DNA of 64,000 bases from DATHKG01 sp035489435 (GCA_035489435.1 DATHKG010000026.1); one strand, 5' to 3'; counted from the first letter of the stretch, positions 9,143 to 18,482 are shown. Made by a program: numbers and translations. Notes: generated by a model from the letters alone, not told the origin.

Positions 9143-10081
9143 ATGAAGAAATCTTATTTATCCTGGGCTGCCCTGTTCGCATGTAACCTGATGTGGTCAT
9201 TGCAATTTACTTGTATAAAACTGGTTCAGGAACAGATAGGAGCCTTCAGTACAGTCTTTATCCCAATGCTTCTTGCTACTGTTTTCATGATCCCGTTTGT
9301 TTATAAAGATGTGAAGGCAAATAAAAAAAGGAAAATAGGTGATCTGAAAATTTTTGTAATGCTCGCCCTGTTAGGACAATTTCCTGCCCAGGTATTAATG
9401 ACCCTTGGAACGCAACAATCAACGGCCAGTAATGCGGGAATTATCAGCCTTACATTACCTGTTGTTTCTGCGTTGCTGGCAGTTGTGCTATTGAAAGAAA
9501 AAATGAACAGACTAAGATGGGTAAGTTTTTTCATCGCGATCATTGGAGTGGTCCTATGCTCACTGAAAGATATTGTCAGCGTTAACTTTAGTACGCAGTA
9601 TATCATTGGAAATGCTTTGATCTTTGCGGGTGTGCTTGGAAGTGGGTTCTACAATACCATTTGTAAAAAAATATCGGAAGATTATACAGAGATGGAAATG
9701 CTTTTCTATACATATATTTTTATGGTGATTCTGCTCGCTCCATTAGTGTGGCATTACGAAGGCGCAACCCTTCAGCAGATTCCTTCTTACACGGTAAATA
9801 CCTGGATTGGTTTAGGTCTGCTCACCATATTCCATAATTTCTTATCAATGATTTTATTTTTTAAGGCTTTAAAGAATCTGGAAGCAATACAGGTGTCACT
9901 TTCCAACTTTCTGATCGCATTTTTTGCGTTGCCAATAGCTGCTATATGGCTGCATGAAAAACTGAGCCTGATGTCTATCCTGGGCGGTTTACTGGTATTG
10001 ATAAGTACAATTGCTATTACAATACTGGAATATAAACAACAGTTGACAATTAAAAAGCTGGCTCCCGACAGCAGGATCTGA
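9143..10081 (+). CDS. DMT-superfamily (EamA) transporter
   Basis: A 312-residue inner-membrane protein with about ten hydrophobic segments arranged as two EamA halves (about 8-140 and 152-295). The first half has the helix NLMWSLQFTCIKL and the loop PVVSALLAVVLLKE; the second repeats it with LSNFLIAFFALPIAAIWLHE. Drug/metabolite transporters move small metabolites by secondary transport. Position between the divergent operator and the dehydratase gene (37-bp gap) suggests movement of the sugar acid or a pathway product; direction and substrate are unknown. Confidence 0.9.
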   Translation: MKKSYLSWAALFACNLMWSLQFTCIKLVQEQIGAFSTVFIPMLLATVFMIPFVYKDVKANKKRKIGDLKIFVMLALLGQFPAQVLMTLGTQQSTASNAGIISLTLPVVSALLAVVLLKEKMNRLRWVSFFIAIIGVVLCSLKDIVSVNFSTQYIIGNALIFAGVLGSGFYNTICKKISEDYTEMEMLFYTYIFMVILLAPLVWHYEGATLQQIPSYTVNTWIGLGLLTIFHNFLSMILFFKALKNLEAIQVSLSNFLIAFFALPIAAIWLHEKLSLMSILGGLLVLISTIAITILEYKQQLTIKKLAPDSRI

Positions 10082-10118
10082 TAACCGGTCTGTTGCGAAT
10101 CGGGTCTTAATTAAGGAA

Positions 10119-11849
10119 ATGAAAAAAGAATTACGAAGTCATAAATGGTTTTGGGGCGCAAATGAAACGGGCTTGTTGCATAAGGGTGCACTTCGGGCTT
10201 CCGGTATCAACATGGATAACTATAATGGGCAGCCGGTAATCGGTATTGCAAATACCTGGGGCGAACTGAATAATTGCAACATGAGTCTTCGGCAGGTGGC
10301 CGAAGAAGTGAAATCCGGCATTCGTGCCGCGGGCGGGATCCCTTTGGAATTTCCGGTGATAACCCTTGGTGAAGAGTTGATGAAGCCTACTGCTGCTTTA
10401 TATAGAAATCTGCTTTCAATGGATGTTGAAGAAAACCTTCGCTCCTATCCTATTGACGGTATAGTATTGCTGGGAAATTGTGATAAGACTGTTCCCGGAT
10501 TATTGATGGGGGCAATCAGTGCAAACCTGCCCGCCATTCAATTAAACGCCGGTCCTAAAAAAGCAGGCATACATAAAGGGCAGCGACTGGGAAGTGGAAC
10601 AGATCTTTGGAAGTACTGGGATGAATTAAGGACGGGTGGAATAAACAATGATGAATGGGAACAAATAGGAAAAGCATTGAGTTGTGGTTTCGGCGCATGC
10701 AATACGATGGGTACAGCTTCAACAATGAATGGTATACTGGAAGCATTGGGAATAATGCCCCTGGGCTTAAGTACATTGCCCGTGGATAGTGAAAAAAGAT
10801 TTGCAATTTCCCGAGATGCCGGAAAACGAATTGTATCCATGGTTCACGAAGATCTACGGCCCTCGGATATCCTTACTTTACAGGCTTTCAGGAATGCGGT
10901 TGCAGTATGCATGGCGCTTGGAGGATCCACAAATGCCATCATTCATTTAACGGCCCTTGCGGGGCGGAGAAATATTTCGTTATATCCGGATATCTTCAAT
11001 GAGATTGGTAACAAAGTTCCCTGCATTGTGAATGTACAGCCTGCCGGAGACCTGCTGATTGATGAGTTTGACAAGGCCGGTGGTGTACCCGCTGTAATGA
11101 TGCAGCTGAAAGATTTTATAGATTATGATGTTAAAACATATACCGGCAATTTGTTGAAATCGGCATTAGGCAGTGCTGATATAGCTGATGAAAATGTGAT
11201 AAGGAGAATAGACAGACCGGTGCACAAAGCGCCAACGCTGGCCATACTAACCGGGGATCTTGCAACAAAAGGTGCAGTTATTAAAGTCGCTGCAGCCTCT
11301 GTTCATTTATTAAAGCATACAGGAAAGGCACTGGTATTTGAAAATTATGAAGATATGCTGGGCAGGATCGATGAAGAAACACTCGACGTTGATGCTTCAA
11401 GTGTTCTGATCTTACGCAATGCCGGTCCGAAAGCGGTACCTGGTATGCCAGAATGGGGAATGATACCAATACCTAAAAAGTTAAGGAAGCAGGGAATAAC
11501 TGACATGGTCAGGATCAGCGATGCAAGAATGAGCGGCACCAGTTTCGGCACCGTTGTATTACATGTGTCGCCGGAAGCGGCAGTCGGTGGCATGCTGGCG
11601 TTTATTAAAAACGGCGATGAAATAACACTCGATGTTGAAAAAAGAACAATTACGACTAACATAAGTGATCAGGAACTGGCTGATAGAAAGGCAAACTGGA
11701 AAGAACCTGTTTCCATACATACAAGAGGTTATCCAAAGCTTTATGTCAGGGAAGTACTTCAGGCAGATGAAGGTTGCGACCTTGATTTTCTAAAACCGAA
11801 AACTGATGCCGACCTGATTTTTATTGAACCGGTTGTGGGCAGATCTTAA
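10119..11849 (+). CDS. IlvD/Edd-family dehydratase, probable sugar-acid dehydratase
   Basis: A 576-residue cytoplasmic iron-sulfur dehydratase that converts a dihydroxy acid to a 2-keto-3-deoxy acid. The three conserved cluster cysteines are visible: C53 (NNCN), C121 (GNCDKTVPG) and C194 (ACNTMGTASTM); also ALGGSTNAIIHL and the C-terminal SDARMSGTSFGTVVLH. Context (SDR, DMT transporter, FCD regulator, SusC/D, alpha-galactosidase) argues for a sugar-acid substrate such as arabonate, xylonate, fuconate or galactonate rather than branched-chain amino-acid synthesis, and no other ilv genes are nearby. It follows the transporter by 37 bp and precedes the next gene by 24 bp, probably one operon. 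No KDPG/KDG aldolase or lactonase is present in the window. Confidence 0.9.
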   Translation: MKKELRSHKWFWGANETGLLHKGALRASGINMDNYNGQPVIGIANTWGELNNCNMSLRQVAEEVKSGIRAAGGIPLEFPVITLGEELMKPTAALYRNLLSMDVEENLRSYPIDGIVLLGNCDKTVPGLLMGAISANLPAIQLNAGPKKAGIHKGQRLGSGTDLWKYWDELRTGGINNDEWEQIGKALSCGFGACNTMGTASTMNGILEALGIMPLGLSTLPVDSEKRFAISRDAGKRIVSMVHEDLRPSDILTLQAFRNAVAVCMALGGSTNAIIHLTALAGRRNISLYPDIFNEIGNKVPCIVNVQPAGDLLIDEFDKAGGVPAVMMQLKDFIDYDVKTYTGNLLKSALGSADIADENVIRRIDRPVHKAPTLAILTGDLATKGAVIKVAAASVHLLKHTGKALVFENYEDMLGRIDEETLDVDASSVLILRNAGPKAVPGMPEWGMIPIPKKLRKQGITDMVRISDARMSGTSFGTVVLHVSPEAAVGGMLAFIKNGDEITLDVEKRTITTNISDQELADRKANWKEPVSIHTRGYPKLYVREVLQADEGCDLDFLKPKTDADLIFIEPVVGRS

Positions 11850-11873
11850 TATTACTAACCATTTTTAAATTAT

Positions 11874-13358
11874 ATGAAACAAAACCTGTTATACTTAATT
11901 GCTATCCTTATACTTGGCTCCTGTTCAAATGGCGATCCCGTCGATGTAAAAGGAACAAAAGGAAATGTAATATTTACAGAGAATACCTTGCCCGGCACAA
12001 CTGATTGGCTGATCGATGTAAAAAACGAATCCTGCCCACTACCGGATCACAGGTTTTGCAGGAGACCCCAGATAGAAGGTTATGCGTCTCAAACAAGTGT
12101 GAAACAAGGTGATTCCATAAATCTCTTTGTAAGTACCAATCCCTCATCAAAGTTCACGATTGATATTTACCGGATGGGTTATTATGGAGGAAAGGGAGGT
12201 AATTTAAAAAAGACAATTGGCCCTTTGCAGGGAACGATACAACAAAATGCGGAGCCAGATCCAAAGTCCAATTTTCTTGAATGCAAATGGGATGCAACTT
12301 ATGGGTTGGTCATTCCTCCGGATTGGGTAAGTGGTGTATATATATGTAAACTAACCAGCATGCCGGACCGGTTTCAGTCTTACATTGTTTTTATTGTAAA
12401 AGATGACAGGAAATCAGACTTTATGTTTCAGTGCTCTGACTTAACCTGGCAGGCTTATAACCGCTGGCCATACTGGAACAGTATGTACGATGAAGGACAT
12501 GTTCCCTGGTCAAATACAAATGGTGCCAAAATAAGCTTTGACCGCCCCTATTCCATCTATGTAAATGAGCTGCCTTCTGCTTTTAATCCATTATCAAATG
12601 GAAGCGGTGAATTTCTGCTATGGGAATATCCTTTATGTTACTGGATGGAGAAAGAAGGATATGATGTTACTTATATTTCAAATATCGATACGCATTCTGA
12701 CTCAGCGGGACTGTTACGCTCCAAAGGATTTTTATCAGTAGGTCATGATGAGTACTGGACATATGATATGTTCAACAATGTTCAGAAGGCGCGCGATGCC
12801 GGAGTCAGCCTTTTATTTCTAAGTGGCAATTCGTTGGATGGAACCGTATACCTGGAACCTTCTACCGATAAACGGGCGAACAGGACTACGGGCCGCCTTC
12901 CCGAACGCGAATTTAAAAATGAACAGGACTTAATGGGAGCCAGTTCCTATGGCGTGGGATATGGTAGTTTTATCTGCGAACAACCGGATCATTGGTTATT
13001 TGAAAACACAGGCATGAAAAAAGGAGATAGTGTTGCAAATCTTGTTGGATGGGAATATCATGGACGTCCTACCGGTAACCAAAAAGACCTGGTGGTACTG
13101 GCTGAAACAAAAGTAAATGCCCTGGGCTTCGGAAAAGATCCCGAAAACTATGTTGCTACCATTTATACTACACCGAAAGGAAATTTTGTATTTAATGCAA
13201 GTACCTGTTTCTGGGTTCAGCCATTAGCTAAAACACCGGCATACCAGCATCCGAGAAGGCAAAAGGATACATTGGATTTTTCTAATTCAGATCAAAGGAT
13301 GCAACAAATGACCAAAAATCTGCTTGAGAAAATAAAAGCTCAGAAGCAAATAAATTAA
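11874..13358 (+). CDS. Lipoprotein with N,N-dimethylformamidase beta-subunit-like domain
   Basis: A 494-residue exported lipoprotein (signal ending LILGSC, Cys about 17). After an immunoglobulin-like segment (about 65-180, with VKQGDSINLFVST and IDIYRMGYYGGKGG) comes a domain resembling the large subunit of N,N-dimethylformamidase: SDLTWQAYNRWPYW, SFDRPYS, LLWEYPLCYWMEKEGYDVTY and FLSVGHDEYWTYDM. The fold in the known enzyme is a distant relative of glutamine-amidotransferase-like hydrolases. Location in a sugar locus between a dehydratase and an alpha-galactosidase makes formamide hydrolysis doubtful; a periplasmic carbohydrate or amide hydrolase is possible. Assignment to the domain family is by recognised sequence pattern; function is unknown. 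Confidence 0.75.
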   Translation: MKQNLLYLIAILILGSCSNGDPVDVKGTKGNVIFTENTLPGTTDWLIDVKNESCPLPDHRFCRRPQIEGYASQTSVKQGDSINLFVSTNPSSKFTIDIYRMGYYGGKGGNLKKTIGPLQGTIQQNAEPDPKSNFLECKWDATYGLVIPPDWVSGVYICKLTSMPDRFQSYIVFIVKDDRKSDFMFQCSDLTWQAYNRWPYWNSMYDEGHVPWSNTNGAKISFDRPYSIYVNELPSAFNPLSNGSGEFLLWEYPLCYWMEKEGYDVTYISNIDTHSDSAGLLRSKGFLSVGHDEYWTYDMFNNVQKARDAGVSLLFLSGNSLDGTVYLEPSTDKRANRTTGRLPEREFKNEQDLMGASSYGVGYGSFICEQPDHWLFENTGMKKGDSVANLVGWEYHGRPTGNQKDLVVLAETKVNALGFGKDPENYVATIYTTPKGNFVFNASTCFWVQPLAKTPAYQHPRRQKDTLDFSNSDQRMQQMTKNLLEKIKAQKQIN

Positions 13359-13363
13359 CTCCC

Positions 13364-13407
13364 GTTGTTAATATCAATAAATGAAGTTGTTAATATAAAT
13401 AAATGAA
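13364..13407 (+). repeat. 22-bp tandem duplication covering the translation start
   Basis: Two adjacent 22-bp units, 13364-13385 and 13386-13407, differ at one base (ATCAAT versus ATAAAT). Both contain an ATGAA start. The downstream ATG (13403) opens the alpha-galactosidase; the upstream ATG (13381) opens a 5-codon mini-ORF (MKLLI) ending just before it. The duplication thus copied the initiation region. Confidence 0.85.
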
Positions 13408-15529
13408 AAAGTTCCTGGTTTTTGTTCTCTTGCTGGCAGCATCTTACAGTTATTCTCAACACACAGAGGTTATATCCGCTTCAAATAAACTTATTCTGAA
13501 ATGGAATAAAAAAGAAAGGCTTTCGGGAGGAATTGCTACAATTATAAACCATAAGGACATTTCTGTAAAATACCAGCTGGTAAACGATGTAACGCTTTTA
13601 TGGATGGCAATGCCGCCCGCACCATTGAAAGCTAACGAGATTGCCGGTATTTTTTTTGACGAAGCTCCGCAATACAAACAAGGCGTTGCTCTCTGGCGGT
13701 ATAAACCCTGGAACAGCTGGACAAAACCAATGGCAATCGCTGCAGCGTCAAATATGCCCGTGGATGATGTTCAGTTTTACTATTGGCAATATGAAGACGG
13801 AGTTTACGGAGCGGCAGTGCCGCTGAGTGGTAATGGCTTTAGAAGCACCATTGGAAGTAACGGTTCAAAATGGGGAAGTAAATCGATAAGTTATGCTGAT
13901 AATAAAAACATAGACAGCGTTCCGTCTATGGCTATAGCATTTGGCAAAGATCCATTTGAACTTTTCGAACGGATTTATGGAGTTTCATTAAAATTTATGG
14001 GTAAGGGTGAAAATCTACGTTCCTTAAAAAAGTTTCCTGAACAATTTAATTATATAGGCTGGTGCACCTGGAATGCGTCTGACAATGGAAAAAAACTAAA
14101 CGAGGAGTTGCTATTAAGGGCAGCAGAAAGTTTTTCAGCGAACAAATTTCCTCTTGGATGGATGCTGGTAGATGATGGATGGTTTCAGGCCGGTGACAGG
14201 AAACTGCAATCATTTACACCCAATCTCCAACAATTTCCAAATGGATTTAAACCCGTATTGGATAAACTTAAAAAACAATACGGTATTAAGTATATGGGTG
14301 TCTGGCATACATTCAATGGACTTTGGAATGGGATTGATACAGCTTCAGAACTTGGAAAACATTTTGCTTCGGCTATGTTTTCCTGGAAACAAAAAGAGAG
14401 TCCAGATAAACAGCTTGAGCCCGATAAGACATATCATTTCATCAGGCCGGATAGTGACTCGCTAAGCGCATTTTATAATACATGGCATAGCTATTTAAAA
14501 CAGGAAGGATTTGACTTTGTGAAAGTTGATAATCAACTGGCAGTTGAGAAAATGGCAGTAGATAATTATCCGATTTTCAGTTTATCCGATTCCATGCACA
14601 AAGCTTTATATAAATCAGCCGATAAACATTTTAAAGGTGCGGTAATCAATTGTATGGATATGACCGCGGAAGCTTATCTGAATTTCGGTTCATCTGCTGT
14701 TGCCCGTACCAGTGAAGATTATTTCCCCTACAAAAAAAATGAAACCTATAATCTTCAACATGGTAATGCAGCAGCGCATGTACTACAGGCCATTTACAAT
14801 TCGATTTATTTCGGGCAAATGGTCTATCCTGATTTTGATATATTTCAGTCACATAATCCGAATGCAATATTCCATGCGGTTGCAAGAGCTATCAACTGCG
14901 GTCCCATTTATATAACGGATAATATTGGCGAACAAAAGTTCGATGTGTTGCGTCCTCTTATATATTCCGATGGCCGGATCATTAAATCTGAAACCCCTTT
15001 GTTACCCACCGATGACTGTTTGTTCCAGGTCCAGGACGCAAAGTTGTTTAAAGCCTCTTCAATGGTTCGAAATGCAGGATTATTGGGTGTATGGAATGCA
15101 GCTGATGCCAATTCAGTGGAAGGAATAATAAAAGCATCGGATATAAGGAATATCAAAGGGAACGATTTCATTATATATGAACACTTTTCAAAATCAATAA
15201 AGAAAGCGACATTCAATGATCAGTTTCCTGTTAAGTTGTCCAGGATGGGTTACCAGTTATATTATATTGTTCCACTGAAGAATAATTTCGCGGCGTTGGG
15301 TTTAACAGATAAATACAATGCACCTGCAACTATTTTAAAGGAAGAATGGAAAAACAATAACATCTCGGTTACCTTATATGAAGGTGGAACCTTTAAAGCT
15401 TATAGCAAGTTGAAGCCTTCCAGGATTCTGATCAATGGTAAACCTGTCCGTGAATATTTGTTCCAGGACAATCTGCTGACACTTGAGATACCAGCTTTAC
15501 ATAAACCAGTAGTTACCATTTATTGGTGA
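13403..15529 (+). CDS. GH36/Sip1-type alpha-galactosidase-like glycoside hydrolase
   Basis: A 708-residue secreted protein of the raffinose synthase/Sip1 branch of GH36. It has a signal peptide (about 1-19, ending SYSQH), a TIM-barrel beginning with GWCTWNASDNGKKL and LVDDGWFQAG, the predicted nucleophile D376 in KVDNQ and the predicted acid/base D439 in ARTSEDYF. Enzymes of this branch cleave or transfer alpha-galactosyl groups. It is the last plus-strand gene of the first locus, 44 bp after the DMFase-like gene, and suggests that the locus handles alpha-galactosides or related glycans. Which residues act in catalysis is inferred from family motifs. Confidence 0.85.
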   Translation: MKKFLVFVLLLAASYSYSQHTEVISASNKLILKWNKKERLSGGIATIINHKDISVKYQLVNDVTLLWMAMPPAPLKANEIAGIFFDEAPQYKQGVALWRYKPWNSWTKPMAIAAASNMPVDDVQFYYWQYEDGVYGAAVPLSGNGFRSTIGSNGSKWGSKSISYADNKNIDSVPSMAIAFGKDPFELFERIYGVSLKFMGKGENLRSLKKFPEQFNYIGWCTWNASDNGKKLNEELLLRAAESFSANKFPLGWMLVDDGWFQAGDRKLQSFTPNLQQFPNGFKPVLDKLKKQYGIKYMGVWHTFNGLWNGIDTASELGKHFASAMFSWKQKESPDKQLEPDKTYHFIRPDSDSLSAFYNTWHSYLKQEGFDFVKVDNQLAVEKMAVDNYPIFSLSDSMHKALYKSADKHFKGAVINCMDMTAEAYLNFGSSAVARTSEDYFPYKKNETYNLQHGNAAAHVLQAIYNSIYFGQMVYPDFDIFQSHNPNAIFHAVARAINCGPIYITDNIGEQKFDVLRPLIYSDGRIIKSETPLLPTDDCLFQVQDAKLFKASSMVRNAGLLGVWNAADANSVEGIIKASDIRNIKGNDFIIYEHFSKSIKKATFNDQFPVKLSRMGYQLYYIVPLKNNFAALGLTDKYNAPATILKEEWKNNNISVTLYEGGTFKAYSKLKPSRILINGKPVREYLFQDNLLTLEIPALHKPVVTIYW

Positions 15530-15543
15530 ATATCGGATGATGC

Positions 15544-15835
15544 TCACTCGCTTTTCAACGTTTTAGCAGGATTCGCCAAAGCTGCACGCGCGGCCTGTAG
15601 GCCTAAGGTTAGAATCGCAATACCCATTCCAATTACCGAAGCGAGCGCAAACATCCACCAGCTTAACCTGATTCGGTATTGATAGTCCTGCAACCAGTTG
15701 TTCATTGCCCACCAGCCTGCGGGAGTGGCAATAACAATTGCAATCATCACCAGCTTTAAAAGATCTTTTGATAGTAAAACAGTAATACCCGAAACACTGG
15801 CGCCCATCACTTTGACGCGCTTACCGATCACCGGT
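15544..15835 (-). pseudogene. C-terminal relic of an FtsX/MacB-type ABC transporter permease
   Basis: The minus strand encodes about 95 residues matching the end of a Bacteroidota MacB-like permease: KVMGASVSGITVLLSKD, two hydrophobic helices and the characteristic tail AARAALANPAKTLKSE. The usual 700 or so upstream residues are missing. The open frame continues upstream to 16050, but there it is only a frame-shifted reading of the AraC gene. The AraC stop codon (15821-15823) falls inside the permease sequence, so the two genes were joined by a deletion or recombination event. It cannot make a functional transporter. Confidence 0.75.
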
Positions 15836-16699
15836 TGCGTGATGCCGAATTTTTTCACAAGGTTCAATTTCCTTAAACTTTGAAATATTTGTTCCTGTAT
15901 GCATTTTGAAAAACCGACTAAAATGCGCTGGACTTTCAAATCCCAATTCATATGAAATTTCCTTTGCGGTTTTGTCCGTATAATGTAGATATCGCTTTGC
16001 TTCAAGTACAATCCTACTCTGAATAATTTTCGAGGGAGCCAATTGGCCAACCAGGGCGAAACTATTGCTTAATGTCTTTGGAGATTTATTTAGTGCATCA
16101 GCATAAAATTTTACACCGTGTTCACTTTTGAATGATCCTTCCAATAACAACGAGAATTTACGCACTGTGTCCATTTTCTCGTCAGGAAATATTTTATAAC
16201 TTTCACTTTGCTGTTTAGCAGTTCTTGTAGTTTTGATTATTAAATGCTTGAGCAGAGTTCTTAACATCTCGCCCTGGAAATTGTCCTTTGTGGACCATTC
16301 CATAGTGAACATTTTTTCTATGTTAACCATCTCCTCTTTTTCTTGTGCATTCAGAACAATAAACATAGGATGTTCAATTCCATAAAAAAGGAAGCCCACA
16401 CAACCAACCTCTGCATCGTGATCCACAATACAATAAAATTCTCTATTGAATTGCCAGGCAACCAAATGTTCAAGGCGCTCAAATCTGAAATTTTGATTTG
16501 ATACTAATGGTAAAATGGACGCTGCAGGCATCGTGTATTCGATTTCGTCTATTTTTACCTTCTGTTCCTCACCATTGTTATAAACAAACGTATTTATAGG
16601 TGCGGTAGGCTTCAGAAGTCCCGCCCCTTTTAATTTATCGCTATTTACATGCATAATGAATCGCGCCAGTGTAGCTTTCTCTTCGAATTCGGTTACCAT
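15821..16699 (-). CDS. AraC-family transcriptional regulator
   Basis: A 292-residue regulator with an N-terminal ligand-type domain (about 1-180) and a C-terminal double helix-turn-helix (about 185-280): KFYADALNKSPKTLSNSF is the first helix pair and AKEISYELGFESPAHFSRFF the classic second motif. The last residues (about HHATGDR) come from sequence that in another frame belongs to an ABC-permease relic, so the native C-terminus has probably been replaced; the DNA-binding domain is complete. It is divergent from the DoxX gene across a 513-bp gap and may regulate it. Confidence 0.85.
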   Translation of the reverse strand: MVTEFEEKATLARFIMHVNSDKLKGAGLLKPTAPINTFVYNNGEEQKVKIDEIEYTMPAASILPLVSNQNFRFERLEHLVAWQFNREFYCIVDHDAEVGCVGFLFYGIEHPMFIVLNAQEKEEMVNIEKMFTMEWSTKDNFQGEMLRTLLKHLIIKTTRTAKQQSESYKIFPDEKMDTVRKFSLLLEGSFKSEHGVKFYADALNKSPKTLSNSFALVGQLAPSKIIQSRIVLEAKRYLHYTDKTAKEISYELGFESPAHFSRFFKMHTGTNISKFKEIEPCEKIRHHATGDR

Positions 16700-17212
16700 A
16701 TGCCAATCATTTCCTTGTTACTATTGGGTTTTATCTTTTTATGCCTTCTGTAGCACCACCATCTTCTACATTCTGATTTGCTTTTAGTTCATTTTATTTT
16801 ATTTTAAAATTCTATTGAACAAAAGTAGTTCTCAATATCAGCTATTGAGTTATCCATATTTCCCTATGACCTGACAGATTACCCCGAATTTTAATTTTAC
16901 AAAATCTTAAGACACTATCTTAAAGTATTATTCATAGGTTGTTGTTACCTACTTGATAAAACATTGGCATATCTACTCCAAATCTTTGTGGGATGTCGAG
17001 GAATGTTACCCAATACTGGCTCTAAAAATTGATAACGGGAAATATTGTCAATCTTTCGGGAAAATCTGTCATTTCCTGAATATCATAGCGGTTATAACTT
17101 TACAATCTCCTTTTATACCATAGTGTAAAGGCTAAATATGTTACTCAAGAAGAAGCAAATAGACTATGATTGGCAAATCGTATAACAAGGAAATTTATAT
17201 CAAAAATTAGAA
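16700..17212. other. 513-bp intergenic region between AraC and DoxX
   Basis: AT-rich, no coding sequence or RNA gene recognised. The only structure noted is an inverted repeat CTTTACA (17098-17104) and TGTAAAG (17124-17130) with a 19-nt spacer, about 85-115 bp before the DoxX start, a possible operator. Confidence 0.4.
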
Positions 17213-17686
17213 ATGGATTACTTAAAAAAAAATCAAGACTGGGGAATTCTGATTTTGCGTGTAGCATTAGGAGTTGGGTTTTTAGTGCACGGCTGGGCAA
17301 AAATAAGTAGAGGAACAGGTGGCTTTGAAAAATTATTAAATTTAATTGGGGTACCTATGGCGAATCTAAATGCACAAATAGTGCCCTACCTGGAATTTCT
17401 TGGAGGGATAGCTATTATAGCAGGAATATTTACCCGGATAATTTCTGTTCCTTTGATAATTACTATGATAGTGGCAATGTTTACAATACATATACATTAT
17501 GGATTTAGTACTGTAAATACGATTGGATTATCTGAAACGGGACCAAAATTCGGCCCTCCGGGATATGAAATCAATATAGTTTATATAGCAGGGTTGTTAA
17601 GCCTGATATTTACAGGAAGCGGAAAGTATTCTGTTGACGAATTCTTAAGAATAGGAAAGAAAATAAATAGAAAGCTGAATAAATAA
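17213..17686 (+). CDS. DoxX-family membrane protein
   Basis: A 157-residue inner-membrane protein with four hydrophobic segments. The DoxX features are visible: LRVALGVGFLVHGWAKISRG at the N-terminus, VPYLEFLGGIAIIAGIFTRI, and a final SGKYSVDEFL. Family members sit in the membrane and are linked to thiosulfate/quinone or general redox stress functions, but most have no defined activity. It lies 43 bp before a TauE/SafE permease, which may be cotranscribed. Confidence 0.88.
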   Translation: MDYLKKNQDWGILILRVALGVGFLVHGWAKISRGTGGFEKLLNLIGVPMANLNAQIVPYLEFLGGIAIIAGIFTRIISVPLIITMIVAMFTIHIHYGFSTVNTIGLSETGPKFGPPGYEINIVYIAGLLSLIFTGSGKYSVDEFLRIGKKINRKLNK

Positions 17687-17729
17687 ACGAGTGATTGTAA
17701 TCAAAATATAAATAACAATAGTTAGTTGA

Positions 17730-18482
17730 ATGGATATATTACTGATTAAGGTACTACTGATTAATTTGTTAGCGACTTTAGTTAGATCGACTTTTGGTTT
17801 TGGAGAGGCGTTGGTAGCAGTACCTTTGCTAGGCTTATTATTGCCACTGAATATCGCAGTACCGTTATCGGTGCTACTATCAGTGGCAATCGCGTTATTA
17901 GTTGTCATTCAAGATCATCGTAAAATAGACGTAGGAAGTGCAAAAGGTTTAGTTTTAGCTGCAATAATTGGCGTCCCATTAGGTCTTTTAATATTAATCT
18001 ATGGGAATGAAAAATTGATCAAGATGTTTTTAGGTCTTGTGCTGATTATCTATTCAATATGGGGCATGATAAATAAAAGTGCTATTTCTAATGAACTGAA
18101 GAATGATAAAAAATGGCTTTGGGTATGCGGCATTATTTCAGGTGTATTGGGTGGTGCTTATGGAATAAATGGACCTCCACTGGTGATTTATGGACAGTTG
18201 AAAGGTTGGTCTCCCAAAGAATTCAGAGCCACTTTGCAAGGTTACTTTTTACCGGTCAGTCTGATAACCGTTGTCGGCTACTTTTTTAAGGATTTAATAA
18301 CCAGTGAAGTCATAGGCTATTTCCTAAAATCTATTCCAGTAATGATTCCTGGGATATATTTGGGTAGGTGGTTAAATCACAGAATTAAAATCGATAGATT
18401 TTTCTTTTACGTACATATAGGGTTAGTTGCAATCGGCATTATCGCGATTTTTGATGCAATACTTTCCATCAACGATAGTTAA
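17730..18482 (+). CDS. TauE/SafE-family membrane permease
   Basis: A 250-residue inner-membrane protein with about seven or eight hydrophobic segments. The paired glycine- and proline-rich motifs of the family are present: STFGFGEALVAVPLL near residue 20-34 and GVLGGAYGINGPPLVIYG near 140-157. TauE/SafE proteins are proposed exporters or importers of sulfonates, sulfite or other organic anions. It follows the DoxX gene at 43 bp. A link to sulfur chemistry is suggested by the pair but not shown. Confidence 0.88.
   Translation: MDILLIKVLLINLLATLVRSTFGFGEALVAVPLLGLLLPLNIAVPLSVLLSVAIALLVVIQDHRKIDVGSAKGLVLAAIIGVPLGLLILIYGNEKLIKMFLGLVLIIYSIWGMINKSAISNELKNDKKWLWVCGIISGVLGGAYGINGPPLVIYGQLKGWSPKEFRATLQGYFLPVSLITVVGYFFKDLITSEVIGYFLKSIPVMIPGIYLGRWLNHRIKIDRFFFYVHIGLVAIGIIAIFDAILSINDS

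Noticed and set aside
15836..16050. N-terminal 70 codons of the minus-strand open frame extending to 16050
   Set aside because: They are only an out-of-frame reading of the AraC gene; the protein-like part begins at the permease relic.
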